Assembly: GCA_031285205.1 (NCBI GenBank)
Contig: JAITWO010000063.1
Span: 1 to 55,959 of the forward strand
From: Methanomassiliicoccaceae archaeon
Lineage (GTDB): Archaea > Thermoplasmatota > Thermoplasmata > Methanomassiliicoccales > Methanomethylophilaceae
DNA length: 55,959 nt
Direction: 5' to 3'
Shown here: positions 42,550 through 52,205 of the stretch, piece after piece
Layout of the letters: the number at the start of each line of letters is the position of its first letter
Numbering within the stretch: position 1 is the first letter of the stretch
Notes under the pieces: generated by a model
Told to the model about the DNA's origin: nothing
What the model saw: the letters and a program-made list of their open reading frames with translations, nothing else
The model's database searches: none
Program-made: the position numbers and the translations under genes

Positions 42550-43197
42550 ATGCGTCAACTGTCTCCGATGAGAGACAGGGTGCCGTACTTTCTGAGCGTT
42601 ATGATCGCAGCGGCCTCTGTTGCCGCAGGCATCTGGAAGCAGGACGGGCCGATGATAGCTCTGTCGGCAATGGCGTTCATTTTATCAGCGGTATCCTTGG
42701 CGTACTGTCGGGGGGACTCGTGGCGTATTTTCGTGATTGCATCAGTGACTGTGCTGATATGCACGCTCATCATGGTAACCGCGGCATCGCACCAGACGCT
42801 CGTGGATGAAGGGACGATGTCAGAGTACACATGGACGTACGTGGCCGCCCTGGTAAGAGGAGTAGCGATAATATCGCTGATACTCGCGTTCTACTTCGCA
42901 ACGGCGGCGGCATTCAAAGCATCGTACAACTGGGTCTCCGCCGGCGGTCTGGCGTGGCTGATAGGCATGGGCATGCAGGTGCCCATGTTCGTACTCATGT
43001 TCATGATCGAGGTCCCTGGGGCCATTGACTCCGTGATAGGCAACGAACCGGCTGTAGACATCGTGTCCAACGCTTCCATAGTGATAGGGATGCTCATCAA
43101 CCTCGCAATGTTCATGGCGTTCTCATTGTATATGGGCCGGGTGTTCGTAAAAAGACGGTGGCTGATAACCGCAAACGGCCTGGAGGTAAGGAGGTGA
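42550..43197 (+). CDS. Six-helix membrane protein of unknown function
   Basis: 215 residues with about six or seven membrane segments (FLSVMIAAASVAAGIW, IALSAMAFILSAVSLAY, IFVIASVTVLICTLIMV, AIISLILAFYFATAAAF, LIGMGMQVPMFVLMFMI, IVIGMLINLAMFMAFSLY). I do not recognise the family and see no catalytic motif. It overlaps the next membrane gene at GTGA, so the two are co-translated. They sit between the GT2 gene and a large GT-C-like protein. Confidence 0.7.
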   Translation: MRQLSPMRDRVPYFLSVMIAAASVAAGIWKQDGPMIALSAMAFILSAVSLAYCRGDSWRIFVIASVTVLICTLIMVTAASHQTLVDEGTMSEYTWTYVAALVRGVAIISLILAFYFATAAAFKASYNWVSAGGLAWLIGMGMQVPMFVLMFMIEVPGAIDSVIGNEPAVDIVSNASIVIGMLINLAMFMAFSLYMGRVFVKRRWLITANGLEVRR

Positions 43198-43910
43198 ATC
43201 CTGCAACAGAAGAGGAGGGATCGCAGACGAAGATCGACCGAAGGGAAAGAAAGGTCGCGTGGGCGATGCTGATAGCATGTCCGCTGTCCGTAATGCTGTT
43301 GTTCGTTTACGTGACATTGGGATATGCGCAGGGGCTGACGGCAGGTCATCCCATGGAGTACCTGCAGATGTCCTGCATCCTGTGGGCGGTCATCATGGCA
43401 GTGCTGCCGGCGTTCAGGTTAATGAGGATGATATCGTTGCCGTACTGGTTCATCATACTGCTGTATGCGGACATGTATATGTACATCCTCTCATTAACCC
43501 ACGGGTTCTATTTCGACCTGCCGTGGTGGGCGAACTTCACTCACGTGATATCATCAATGGTGGTCACCGCGATAGTCTTCATGGCACTGTGCCTGATGGA
43601 GAAACACTCGCCGTCGCACAACACCCTCGGTTCCAGAGGAGGCATCACCACTGTCCTGCTGATGATCGGCCTCTGCTTTGGCGCAGTATGGGAGATAATG
43701 GAAGGTTTCACTGATATCATCACGCAGGTCGATTACATGTCCTACGGCTCTGTGCATACGCTCGGCAACCTCTTCGCGGACGCACTGGGCGCAGTGCTGA
43801 TGACGATGATCGCATGGGTCATCATGGGAAGACAGAGCGCAAAGCAGATTGCATCCAAAGTGCGCATAGGAAGCAAAAATATAGACAAACACACGCATGG
43901 GGGGTATTGA
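43194..43910 (+). CDS. Membrane protein, distantly DUF2238/YjdF-like
   Basis: About six membrane segments in 238 residues. The later half (WWANFTHVISSMVVTAIV, CFGAVWEIMEGFTDIITQVDY, HTLGNLFADALGAVLMTMI) has the conserved His, W-E-I-x-E and final Asp residues in the order seen in YjdF/DUF2238 inner-membrane proteins, a tentative link. Start: GTG 43194 overlaps the previous stop and is itself part of AAGGAGGTGA, an ideal Shine-Dalgarno; the upstream GTG 43158 is also open. The next gene starts 2 bases after the stop. Confidence 0.68.
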   Translation: MNPATEEEGSQTKIDRRERKVAWAMLIACPLSVMLLFVYVTLGYAQGLTAGHPMEYLQMSCILWAVIMAVLPAFRLMRMISLPYWFIILLYADMYMYILSLTHGFYFDLPWWANFTHVISSMVVTAIVFMALCLMEKHSPSHNTLGSRGGITTVLLMIGLCFGAVWEIMEGFTDIITQVDYMSYGSVHTLGNLFADALGAVLMTMIAWVIMGRQSAKQIASKVRIGSKNIDKHTHGGY

Positions 43911-43912
43911 CG

Positions 43913-45778
43913 ATGAAAAATATCACAGAGAAACAGCTGAATTTGTTATCTCTGGTATCTGTGATCTCATTGACCGCACTGTGGGGGATCCTGACATTCG
44001 ATAAATTGGCACCAACGTCCGAGGGATGGTATGTGACATATGCCAACATGATTCTGGCAGGCAAAGTGCCCTATCAGGATTTTGAAATGGTGTTCTTCCC
44101 TCTGTATGCTTATTTCAGCGCGCTTGTTGTGAACGTCTTCGGTGAGAGCCTTATCGTATTCAGGATTATCGGCGTGATACTGGTCACTGCAACCTCCGCG
44201 GTCGCATATTATTTGTTCAGGCTTCTTTTCAAACCATGGATCGCCGCGACGGCAGCATTGATCACGATATTCCTTGCTCAGATCGAAGTATCCAACATTA
44301 ACTATGATTATCATCAGTTTTTCAACCTGTTTGTATTTATTATGCTTTTTTTGATATTGAAGACGTTCATAAAGCTGGCCAAGGAAGAAAGGATCAACAC
44401 GGATCTGTATCTGTTCTTTGCCGGCCTGTGTTGCGCGTTCGCCCTCCTCATCCGGCATCCGAGCGGCATCCTGCTCTTCTGCTTCATTTCTGTGTTCCTG
44501 ATATTAACATTCCTGTTCATGAAGGGCATAAGGCTCACCATCAGGAATCTCGGGGCCTTCTTGATCGGGTTCCTTGTCCCCGTGCTCATACTGTTCACCA
44601 TCCTCGCAGTGAACGGTCTGTTTTCATCATTCATAGAGATGGTTTTCTTTTCCGGGTCAAAAGGTGACATCTTCGTTGCATCCACGGCTTGGATCGAAAG
44701 GTGGCTGAGATACATGGCCGACGATAACAGACAGGTGATCATATCCTTCGTATTGGCGGCATTCCTGGCATTCCGTCTCCTTCGTCCGCGGACCGCGGAA
44801 AGGGAGGACAACAATATCATCAATTATTCCGTGTACATCATAACTCTGGTAATATCGGCCATAATGGTGATAATATTGTTTAGGGGGTTCGACGCTCCAT
44901 CAATATATGCGCTAAATCTCTATTACGATACCTTCGATGCGGTCAATGTGGTGTTCACAATGAACATAATTGTGAGCATAGTGCTAATTTTTCTGATATT
45001 CTTGAAGGTCAGACAGAAACGGAAAATAGAGACGGAGGAGTTCGTGTATCTTTTCCTGTGCGGCACCGTCTTTGTAATCACATTCGGCGGTGCCATGAGC
45101 AACACGCTGACATTCGTCTACGGGGGGCTGAACGTCGGGCTGATCGTCGCAATGTTGATCAAAGAACTCTCAAAGACAAGATTCCGGCTCAATCTGAGCC
45201 ACGTGGCGGTGTGCTTCGTTTTTCTCATGGTCGTGTCGGCGGTGGTTATCAAACTCACCGTACCTTATAACTGGTGGTCGGCGACGGAAAGATATACTGA
45301 GGCCGTATACCCAACGGACATTGATTATTTCGACGGTATGAAGCTGACCTATGCCGAGAAGGAGATGTACGAGGATTTCGTCATAAAAATACAGATATAC
45401 ATGAACGAAGAGGATGAGTTGTACTGCTACTCAAATAACATCATTTTCTATTCACTTGCCGGTAAGATGCCCAACGTTCGCGCGGCGGTGCCTTGGATGG
45501 ACGTATCAAGCGAAGGAGCAATAATCAGTGATCTTGAATATCTGAAAGCGAACCTGCCGAAGATGATATTGTTCATCGATCACGGCGCGCATTATCTGAA
45601 TGTCCATGAAGAACTGTTCAACGGAGGCAAGGAGTCGGTGCACAGGCAGCTGCACGGATGGCTGACCGAGCAACTTGATCGGTCTCACGGTTACGGGGAC
45701 GGGACAGGGGACTTCACGTTCATAAGCTTCTACAGTGCGCATGGCTTTCCGATGTATCTGCTGCTCCGGAACGGGTAG
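43913..45778 (+). CDS. Large GT-C-like membrane protein with C-terminal soluble domain
   Basis: 621 residues with about eleven segments. The first loop SEGWYVTYANMILAGKVPYQDFEMVFFPLYAYFSALV matches the GT39/GT83-like pattern, where an Asp/Glu in this loop is catalytic. DYHQFFNLFVFIMLFLILKT and IRHPSGILLFCFISVFLIL are helices. The last ~150 residues after the final helix form an extracytoplasmic domain with a large acidic content (NEEDELYCYSNNIIFY). Probably transfers a lipid-linked sugar to protein or glycan. ATG 43913 follows the previous gene closely. The stop is TAG. Confidence 0.78.
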   Translation: MKNITEKQLNLLSLVSVISLTALWGILTFDKLAPTSEGWYVTYANMILAGKVPYQDFEMVFFPLYAYFSALVVNVFGESLIVFRIIGVILVTATSAVAYYLFRLLFKPWIAATAALITIFLAQIEVSNINYDYHQFFNLFVFIMLFLILKTFIKLAKEERINTDLYLFFAGLCCAFALLIRHPSGILLFCFISVFLILTFLFMKGIRLTIRNLGAFLIGFLVPVLILFTILAVNGLFSSFIEMVFFSGSKGDIFVASTAWIERWLRYMADDNRQVIISFVLAAFLAFRLLRPRTAEREDNNIINYSVYIITLVISAIMVIILFRGFDAPSIYALNLYYDTFDAVNVVFTMNIIVSIVLIFLIFLKVRQKRKIETEEFVYLFLCGTVFVITFGGAMSNTLTFVYGGLNVGLIVAMLIKELSKTRFRLNLSHVAVCFVFLMVVSAVVIKLTVPYNWWSATERYTEAVYPTDIDYFDGMKLTYAEKEMYEDFVIKIQIYMNEEDELYCYSNNIIFYSLAGKMPNVRAAVPWMDVSSEGAIISDLEYLKANLPKMILFIDHGAHYLNVHEELFNGGKESVHRQLHGWLTEQLDRSHGYGDGTGDFTFISFYSAHGFPMYLLLRNG

Positions 45779-45836
45779 CCGTGACTCGGATTCAAAATAA
45801 AAGATAATGCTTGAGACAGACACGCGCATTATCAAA

Positions 45837-45850
45837 TAATATATATATGA
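45837..45850 (+). promoter_or_regulatory. TATA box of the L7Ae translation operon
   Basis: AATAATATATATAT, about 80-92 bases before the L7Ae ATG, with a Shine-Dalgarno (AAAGAGGT) at ~45915-45922. A leader of about 55-65 bases is predicted. It separates the housekeeping operon from the glycan island. Confidence 0.5.
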
Positions 45851-45928
45851 CGACGAAGTACATCGCCTTTGCTCTTCAGAGCCGATGAATGATGACGATG
45901 TGTAAGAACATCGGAAAGAGGTAATAAA

Positions 45929-46294
45929 ATGTCTGTATTTGTAAGATTCGTGACACCGAAAGAGCTGTCCGATAAAGCATATTCTCTCGCGGAGATCGCA
46001 AGGGACGGCGGAAAGATAAAGAAAGGTACCAATGAGGTAACGAAAGCGGCGGAGCGCGGCGAGGCGGCCATAATCATCATGGCCACCGACGTGGCACCCC
46101 CCGAGATACTGGCTCACATGCCAGCACTCTGCGATGAGAGGAACATCCCATACGTGTACGTTCCCAGCAAAGCGGAGCTCGGCAATGCCATAGGCTTAGA
46201 GAAGCCGACCGCGTCAATTGCGATAGTCGACGTCGGAAAGGGAAAGCCACTCTGCGACGAGATTGCGAAAGCCGTCCGCGAACTGAAGAAGTGA
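45929..46294 (+). CDS. rpl7ae: Ribosomal protein L7Ae
   Basis: Kink-turn RNA-binding protein that is part of the 50S subunit and also of archaeal C/D and H/ACA RNPs and RNase P. The 121-residue sequence has [42 protein letters not shown] and [27 protein letters not shown], the standard RNA-contact motifs. First gene of the L7Ae-S28e-L24e-Ndk-aIF5B operon common in archaea. S28e follows after 10 bases. Confidence 0.97.
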   Translation: MSVFVRFVTPKELSDKAYSLAEIARDGGKIKKGTNEVTKAAERGEAAIIIMATDVAPPEILAHMPALCDERNIPYVYVPSKAELGNAIGLEKPTASIAIVDVGKGKPLCDEIAKAVRELKK

Positions 46295-46304
46295 GGCGAT
46301 CCGC

Positions 46305-46517
46305 ATGGCTGACTCAGATAGCATTCCTTCGGAGGTAGTCGAGATAATAGGCCGCACCGGTATGACCGGTGAGGCCACTCAGGTAAAAGTGAGAGTGCTC
46401 GACGGCCGCGACAAGGGAAGGATAATCACAAGGAACATAATGGGCCCGGTGAGAATGGGGGACATACTCATGCTCCGCGAGACCTCAAGGGAAGCGCGCA
46501 AGCTCGGTATGAGGTGA
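46305..46517 (+). CDS. rps28e: Ribosomal protein S28e
   Basis: Small-subunit protein of 70 residues lying near the mRNA exit. [50 protein letters not shown] and the terminal [11 protein letters not shown] are near-universal for the family. It sits between L7Ae and L24e, with L24e 4 bases downstream. Confidence 0.97.
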   Translation: MADSDSIPSEVVEIIGRTGMTGEATQVKVRVLDGRDKGRIITRNIMGPVRMGDILMLRETSREARKLGMR

Positions 46518-46521
46518 TCCC

Positions 46522-46740
46522 ATGGTTGAGAAGAGGAATTGTTCGTTCTGCGGTGCTGAGATCGAAGCAGGCACCGGTAAGATGTTCGTTAAGAAGGATG
46601 GCACCGTGCTGAACTTCTGCACATCGAAATGCTACAAGAACATGATCGAGCTCAAAAGGGTCCCCAGGACGACAAGGTGGACCGCTAAGTTCGCAACGGA
46701 GAAGAAGGCCCGCTTGAAAGCGGCAGAGAAGAAGGAGTGA
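46522..46740 (+). CDS. rpl24e: Ribosomal protein L24e
   Basis: Zinc-binding large-subunit protein of 72 residues. CSFCG and CTSKC are the four zinc ligands; [16 protein letters not shown] and the basic end ([21 protein letters not shown]) are standard. The stop nearly touches the Ndk start. Confidence 0.96.
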   Translation: MVEKRNCSFCGAEIEAGTGKMFVKKDGTVLNFCTSKCYKNMIELKRVPRTTRWTAKFATEKKARLKAAEKKE

Positions 46741-46745
46741 TCCCC

Positions 46746-47195
46746 GTGGAGAGGACATACCTGATGATCAAGCCCGATGCGGTCCAGAGAGGGCTCATCG
46801 GGGAGATCATCTCCCGATTCGAGAAGAAAGGGTTGAAGCTCGTTGCCATGAAGTTGATGCTCATCTCGAAAGAGACCGCAGAAAAGCACTACGGGGAGCA
46901 CAAAGGCAAGAAGTTCTTCGAGCCGCTGATATCGTACATCACATCCGGTCCCGTGGTAGGGATGGTGTGGGAAGGCGAGGACGTGGTATCCGTCAGCAGG
47001 AACATAATGGGCAAAACGAACCCTAAGGAGGCGATGCCCGGAACGATACGCAGTGACTTCGGCATGCAGACCGGGCGCAACATCATACACGGTTCCGACT
47101 CGCCCGAATCTGCCGATCGCGAGATATCGATATTCTTCAGGCCCGAAGAATTGGTAACGCACGAGAGAACGGTAGATCAGTGGATCTACGAGTAA
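46746..47195 (+). CDS. ndk: Nucleoside diphosphate kinase
   Basis: Transfers the gamma-phosphate between nucleoside tri- and diphosphates through a phospho-His. [21 protein letters not shown] is the N-terminal signature and [20 protein letters not shown] carries the active His. GTG at 46746 gives the normal N-terminus (149 residues) and was chosen over a GTG three codons earlier. Its presence between L24e and aIF5B is a conserved archaeal arrangement. Confidence 0.96.
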   Translation: MERTYLMIKPDAVQRGLIGEIISRFEKKGLKLVAMKLMLISKETAEKHYGEHKGKKFFEPLISYITSGPVVGMVWEGEDVVSVSRNIMGKTNPKEAMPGTIRSDFGMQTGRNIIHGSDSPESADREISIFFRPEELVTHERTVDQWIYE

Positions 47196-47226
47196 GCAAA
47201 CACCTTTCCCCCTAAACGGTGGAGAA

Positions 47227-48975
47227 ATGGCGATAAGGCAGCCGGTGGTTAGCGTTCTGGGTCATGTCGACCACGGGAAGACGAAGCTTCTTGATACGAT
47301 CAGAGGTACTTCCGTGGTCTCCAGGGAGGCCGGCGCCATAACGCAGCATATCGGAGCAACAGAAGTTCCGATAGAACACATATACAAAGTGTGCGGGAAG
47401 TTGATAGGGAATAAGAAGTTCACCGTTCCCGGATTACTTTTCATTGACACACCGGGACACCATTCTTTCATCACATTAAGGGCAAGAGGCGGATCGCTTG
47501 CGGACCTCGCGGTGCTCGTGATAGATATACGAGAAGGCCTAAAACCCCAGACCGTCGAATCGATAAGGATCCTGAAACAATATAAGACGCCGTTCATCAT
47601 AGCGATGAACAAGATCGATACGATACAGGGATGGATCTCTGAAAAAGGCAGACCGTTCGTCCTCGCTGAGAGATCTCAACAGGAACATACCATGGCGGCA
47701 TTCAATGATAAGATGTACAACATCATCTCGTTATTAGCGGCGGAAGGCGTTCCTGCGGACAGGTACGACAGAATAGACGATTTCACGAAAGCCGTCGCGC
47801 TGGTCCCGGTGAGCGCGAAGGAAGGGGAAGGGATAGCAGACCTCCTTCTGATGTTGGTCGGGTTAGCGCAGCGCTTCCTCGAATCGCAGTTGTCGAACGA
47901 GGAAGGGCCGGGGAAAGGAACAATACTTGAAGTGAAAGAGGAAAAGGGGCTGGGGCAGACGTTGGACATGATCCTGTACTCAGGGATCCTCCGGAGAGGG
48001 GATACGGTGGCGCTCGGGACAAGGGGCGCACCGATAATCACCAAGGTCAAAGCGATACTGAAACCCAAACCACTGGACGAGATACGCGACCCCAGGGACA
48101 GGTTCGATTCCGTAAAGGAATTGTATGCGGCCGCCGGAGTGAAGATATCGTGCCAGAGCATGGAAGGAGTTATCGCGGGAGCGCCGTTGGTGGTGGTCAC
48201 CGGACAGAACGATCCCGCCGTTGCCGAGATGAAGGAAGAGGCATCCGTTAAAATAGAAACGCAGGAAGAGGGCGTGCTGATCAAGGCGGACGCCATCGGC
48301 TCGCTGGAGGCGCTGGCGTTCGAAGCGAAAGCGGCAAAGATACCGATAAGGAAGTTCGGCATCGGCGAGATATCAAGAAGGGACATCGTAGATGTGGCGG
48401 CATGCGGCACCCCGCTGAACAAGGTCATTTTAGGGTTCAATGCGGAGTTGTCAAAGGACGCCGCCGCAGAACTGGAAACGCAGGACATAAAGGTGTTCAC
48501 CAATCAGGTGGTCTACAGACTCGTGGAAGAATATCAGCAGTGGCTTGACGACACCAAAAAGAAACAGGATGCCGATAAGAGATCCGAATTTTCGTTCCCG
48601 GCCAAATTCAAGATACTCCCCAACTGCGTGTTCCACGTAGCAAAGCCGGCGATCGTCGGAGTACGCATCCTGGCGGGAAGGCTGAGACCCAATCAAAGGC
48701 TGATAATGCCGGACGGCAGATCCCAGGGAAGGATAAGGAGCATACGTTCCGGTGAGGAAGTTATCAAAGAGGCGACGCAGGGGCAGGAAGTGGCCGTTGC
48801 CATCGACGACATCACCATCGGGAGACAGGCGGACGTCGGTGACGTGATATACGTGGACCTTCTGGAATCGGCGGCCAAGGAGATGTTCAAGATGGACATA
48901 ACCGAGGATGAGAGGATGACACTGGATGAGACGGTCAACATCAAAAGAAAAGAAGAACCGTTCTGGGGGATGTGA
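47227..48975 (+). CDS. infB: Translation initiation factor aIF5B
   Basis: GTPase that promotes subunit joining. [12 protein letters not shown] (G1), DTPGHHSFITLRARGGSLAD (G3) and NKID (G4) mark the G domain. Domains II-IV follow, with FKILPNCVFHVAKPAIVGVRILAG in the last barrel. At 582 residues it is the short archaeal form without the long eukaryotic N-terminal extension. The isomerase gene begins 1 base after its stop. Confidence 0.97.
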   Translation: MAIRQPVVSVLGHVDHGKTKLLDTIRGTSVVSREAGAITQHIGATEVPIEHIYKVCGKLIGNKKFTVPGLLFIDTPGHHSFITLRARGGSLADLAVLVIDIREGLKPQTVESIRILKQYKTPFIIAMNKIDTIQGWISEKGRPFVLAERSQQEHTMAAFNDKMYNIISLLAAEGVPADRYDRIDDFTKAVALVPVSAKEGEGIADLLLMLVGLAQRFLESQLSNEEGPGKGTILEVKEEKGLGQTLDMILYSGILRRGDTVALGTRGAPIITKVKAILKPKPLDEIRDPRDRFDSVKELYAAAGVKISCQSMEGVIAGAPLVVVTGQNDPAVAEMKEEASVKIETQEEGVLIKADAIGSLEALAFEAKAAKIPIRKFGIGEISRRDIVDVAACGTPLNKVILGFNAELSKDAAAELETQDIKVFTNQVVYRLVEEYQQWLDDTKKKQDADKRSEFSFPAKFKILPNCVFHVAKPAIVGVRILAGRLRPNQRLIMPDGRSQGRIRSIRSGEEVIKEATQGQEVAVAIDDITIGRQADVGDVIYVDLLESAAKEMFKMDITEDERMTLDETVNIKRKEEPFWGM

Positions 48976-48976
48976 T

Positions 48977-50071
48977 ATGTCCTACGAGCCTGACAATAAA
49001 CAGCATTCCGCCCCCGTACTGATGGCTGAGGAAGTCGACAGATTCGTTGACGGACTTGCCAAGGCGGCGAAGACGAAGATCCGAATGCCCGAGGGATCCA
49101 ACAGGATATGCGTCTGCGGGATGGGCGGGTCGGCAATGAGTGGGGACATCATCGCTGACGCCGTACTGACATCATGGGATGTGCCGATACAGATCATAAG
49201 GTCCATAGGCATACCGAACTGGGTCGATGAAAAGACGCTGGTGGTTGCGTCAAGCTATTCCGGTAACACAAAAGAAACACTGATGATGTACGACCAGGCA
49301 AAGGCGAAGGGATGCAAGATCATAGGAATAACATCAGGCGGCGAACTGAAAGATAAATGCCTGAGGGACGGCAACAGGCTGCTGGAGGTCCCGACGAACA
49401 TGCAGCCCAGGAGCTCATCCGGGTACATGATCGGCTATCTTGCAAACATAATCGAATCAATGGGCGGCCCAAAGATAAAGGCCGAGCTCCTTAAACTGGT
49501 GCCGACGCTGCGCCGGTTCAGAGGCAGCATCTGGATGAAGAACAAGGGGAGCTATGCGAAGCAGATAGCAGAAAAGATACACGGAACGGTACCGGCGATA
49601 TATGCCGCAGGCCCGCTGCTGTCGGTGGCGGTGAGATGGAAGAACCAGATAAACGAGAACTCAAAGATGCTGGCATTCAGCGGCACCATACCGGAAATGA
49701 ACCACAATGAGATCATGGGATGGGCGGAATGCACGCACCGGTCAAAACTGATACCGCTGTTCCTGTGCGAGGAAGGGGCTTCCGAGTCCCTCATATCCAT
49801 GATGAATGAGTCGATAAAAATACTGAGGGCCTCCGGCCTTGAGCCGGAAGTGGTCACCGTCTGGGGGAAGACCGAGTTAGAGAGGAGTCTGAAGGTGGTG
49901 ATGCTCGGCGACTACGTGTCATTATTCCTGGCATCTCTGAACGGTGTCGATCCGATGGATGTCGGACAGATAGCGAGTTTCAAGCAAAGACTGGCGATAC
50001 TCCTCGGTCGCAAGAAGGCCGATAAGAAAAAGATCAAGAAAAGCACAAAGGAAGAATCGCGTAACAGATAA
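48977..50071 (+). CDS. Bifunctional phosphoglucose/phosphomannose isomerase
   Basis: SIS-fold isomerase that interconverts glucose 6-phosphate, fructose 6-phosphate and mannose 6-phosphate. ICVCGMGGSAMSGDIIAD and VVASSYSGNTKETL are the sugar-phosphate loops, PRSSSGYMIGYLANI and GTIPEMNHNEIMGW with catalytic Glu/His complete the archaeal PGI/PMI pattern. Length 364. It feeds mannose and glucose phosphates toward the glycan pathways. The lysine-rich tail (GRKKADKKKIKKSTKEE) is unusual. Confidence 0.92.
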   Translation: MSYEPDNKQHSAPVLMAEEVDRFVDGLAKAAKTKIRMPEGSNRICVCGMGGSAMSGDIIADAVLTSWDVPIQIIRSIGIPNWVDEKTLVVASSYSGNTKETLMMYDQAKAKGCKIIGITSGGELKDKCLRDGNRLLEVPTNMQPRSSSGYMIGYLANIIESMGGPKIKAELLKLVPTLRRFRGSIWMKNKGSYAKQIAEKIHGTVPAIYAAGPLLSVAVRWKNQINENSKMLAFSGTIPEMNHNEIMGWAECTHRSKLIPLFLCEEGASESLISMMNESIKILRASGLEPEVVTVWGKTELERSLKVVMLGDYVSLFLASLNGVDPMDVGQIASFKQRLAILLGRKKADKKKIKKSTKEESRNR

Positions 50072-50285
50072 AGGCACGGATGTGCTTTATCCGCGATCGT
50101 AGATGGTTGCGGGTCATGCGACATATATCGCGTGATGCCTTCTGATGATGATCCGGGATCGATCAACAGATCACACCGGCATCACAGCCGAATAGAGGCA
50201 ACTCTACGAGGCGTCCTATTTGTTTACAACGATGATAAAACCGCCCGTGGCAACATTAATTATATAAAAAGTCGTTGACAGCCCG
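50072..50285 (+). promoter_or_regulatory. Intergenic region: hairpin terminator, then TATA box
   Basis: Directly after the isomerase stop, AAGGCAC pairs with GTGCTTT around GGAT (about 50071-50088), a weak terminator. The middle ~170 bases hold no ORF or RNA that I recognise. At 50256-50270 TTAATTATATAAAAA is a strong TATA box whose start site would fall at the ATG 50286, predicting a leaderless message. Confidence 0.5.
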
Positions 50286-52205
50286 ATGTACGAGGGGAAA
50301 GCAGGCTATGTGATTTCAGCGGCCATCTCTGCGGCAGCATCTTTATTTTTATTGCGTTCAATAATCATGTCAGAGCCCGGGGGGCCGCTATTTTTCCTGA
50401 ATCCCGAAAGAATAGGGAGCATTGGAAATATACTCATCTATCTTATGACGGGCGCTCTCTTCATCGTGCTTTATGTCCTGATGTCGCTCTGTATCAAACA
50501 CGCTAAGCGCCCATATCCGAAGATCTCATTGCGAGTCAGGCACAGCCTGATCGCCATAATGGCGGTCGCAGGGATTGTCGCCGTCTATTATCTTTTCAGA
50601 ATGATGGAGTACGGCGGCTGGGTCAATTCGTTGATAGATCTGGCCATAGCTCTGATCGTAACAGCGGCGTCCTTCGTCCTCATATATTTTGAGAAGGAAA
50701 AGATCAATAAAGAATGGCTTCTGTTCATAGTATACGTGGTAGCAGCCATCATCATGGGGCTGAAGGTTGCAACACCCAACATGCTATCGAACGCATACAA
50801 TCTGCACCACGCATCTGCCGTTGTCGACTCGATTTACAATGTTCTGCACGGCGTTCAATTCTCAGGGGATCAGACCGATCAATACGGGCACTACAGCCTC
50901 TTTTTCTACCTGCCTCTAAAGCTATTCGGGGAGAGCATGCTGACGCTCTCGGCCATCATGGGCGCGATATATGCAGCATCCTTCTTCTGTTTATGTGGGG
51001 CCATCCATATAACACTGAGATCAAATTACATGAAAGTACTTACTGCGATCGCAGCAGCACTGTTCGTAACGACCCTCACAGCAAACTCTATCTATTGGCA
51101 GAACCTGCCGCTAAGGGCGGTTTTCCCGTTCATAATGATATTCGTCGTAGCATTCTATGCAAAAAGAAAGGACCCTCTCACAAAAAAAGAATATGCGATC
51201 GGATCGATCATCTCCATACTTGCGATATTGTGGAATTTTGAGTCAGGTGTCGCGGTCTCAGCAGCGTGGTTCATGTACCTTATCATCAACTATTATCAGA
51301 AAAATGATTTCAATGCCAAGAGCCTCATCAAGAATATGTCGATCATCGTTGCCGCGATGATATTCTATATACTCGTACCGTTCATCACAGTCAATCTGTA
51401 CAACTGGCTCGTGACCGGTTTCGACACAAATTCATTATTGTCGATAAAGGAGTTCGTCGGCTCCATGACGGATTCCGAGTATTTCGGTCGTTTGAACACA
51501 AAATGGATATGGTACACCCAGACCAACATTACGAGTATCTTCATGATGTTCTTATTTTTGGGGTGTATAGCGTGGGCCCTTAGGAGCACCAGCATGCTGT
51601 CAAAGAAAGGATCTCCGTCTGCGTTGCCCATATTGGCCGCCACCGTATCGATCACCGGTCTCGTCCTTCTGACGCAATGCATCAACCGGGCGGTCTCGGT
51701 ACCGGGCCACGTATGGATATATGCTGCCGTGGCACTCGGCATAATCGCATCCGGGATGGTGTCCGAGATCAGGTCGATCAAAGGGTGGAAGAAATTCGAG
51801 TTATACGGTCTGTTGAAAGTATCGATATGTTCTTTGGCGCTAATCGGGCTGGCTCTGATGGGAACGGCCGGTATGGACCTCAAAGACAGCTTCGAAGATA
51901 AGCACGCCACGGGCGCATACGACAACCGGGCCTTCGTATCATTCGCGGAAAAGGTAGGGGCCAAGGTCCCAAAGGACACATTGGCGGTCGGAGAGGGCAC
52001 GAGCGCTATATACTTGGAACTCGGCTGGGATAAACATTATTATAAATTCTATTCAACCGAAGTCGAGCTGAAAGATTGTTTTTCAAGCAATGATTCATTC
52101 TTCATAAAAAAATCACTCTCAACACACGTGGATACGATCAAGTACGGTCTGGCGTGGGATATAGTTTACAAAGGCACGACTTACGAATACTATGTGCGTA
52201 AATAA
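50286..52205 (+). CDS. Large polytopic membrane protein, GT-C-like
   Basis: 639 residues with about thirteen membrane segments and a ~100-residue extracytoplasmic C-terminus (DLKDSFEDKHATGAYDN onward). The loop HHASAVVDSIYNVLHGVQFSGDQTDQYGHYSLFFYLPLKLFGE resembles acidic loops of GT-C enzymes. IYWQNLPLRAVFPFIMIFVVAFYA is a helix/loop pair. The family is not certain: glycosyltransferase, polymerase (Wzy-like) or other. It is isolated between housekeeping operons, reads as a separate transcript from its own promoter, and resembles the 43.9-kb protein in layout. Confidence 0.7.
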   Translation: MYEGKAGYVISAAISAAASLFLLRSIIMSEPGGPLFFLNPERIGSIGNILIYLMTGALFIVLYVLMSLCIKHAKRPYPKISLRVRHSLIAIMAVAGIVAVYYLFRMMEYGGWVNSLIDLAIALIVTAASFVLIYFEKEKINKEWLLFIVYVVAAIIMGLKVATPNMLSNAYNLHHASAVVDSIYNVLHGVQFSGDQTDQYGHYSLFFYLPLKLFGESMLTLSAIMGAIYAASFFCLCGAIHITLRSNYMKVLTAIAAALFVTTLTANSIYWQNLPLRAVFPFIMIFVVAFYAKRKDPLTKKEYAIGSIISILAILWNFESGVAVSAAWFMYLIINYYQKNDFNAKSLIKNMSIIVAAMIFYILVPFITVNLYNWLVTGFDTNSLLSIKEFVGSMTDSEYFGRLNTKWIWYTQTNITSIFMMFLFLGCIAWALRSTSMLSKKGSPSALPILAATVSITGLVLLTQCINRAVSVPGHVWIYAAVALGIIASGMVSEIRSIKGWKKFELYGLLKVSICSLALIGLALMGTAGMDLKDSFEDKHATGAYDNRAFVSFAEKVGAKVPKDTLAVGEGTSAIYLELGWDKHYYKFYSTEVELKDCFSSNDSFFIKKSLSTHVDTIKYGLAWDIVYKGTTYEYYVRK

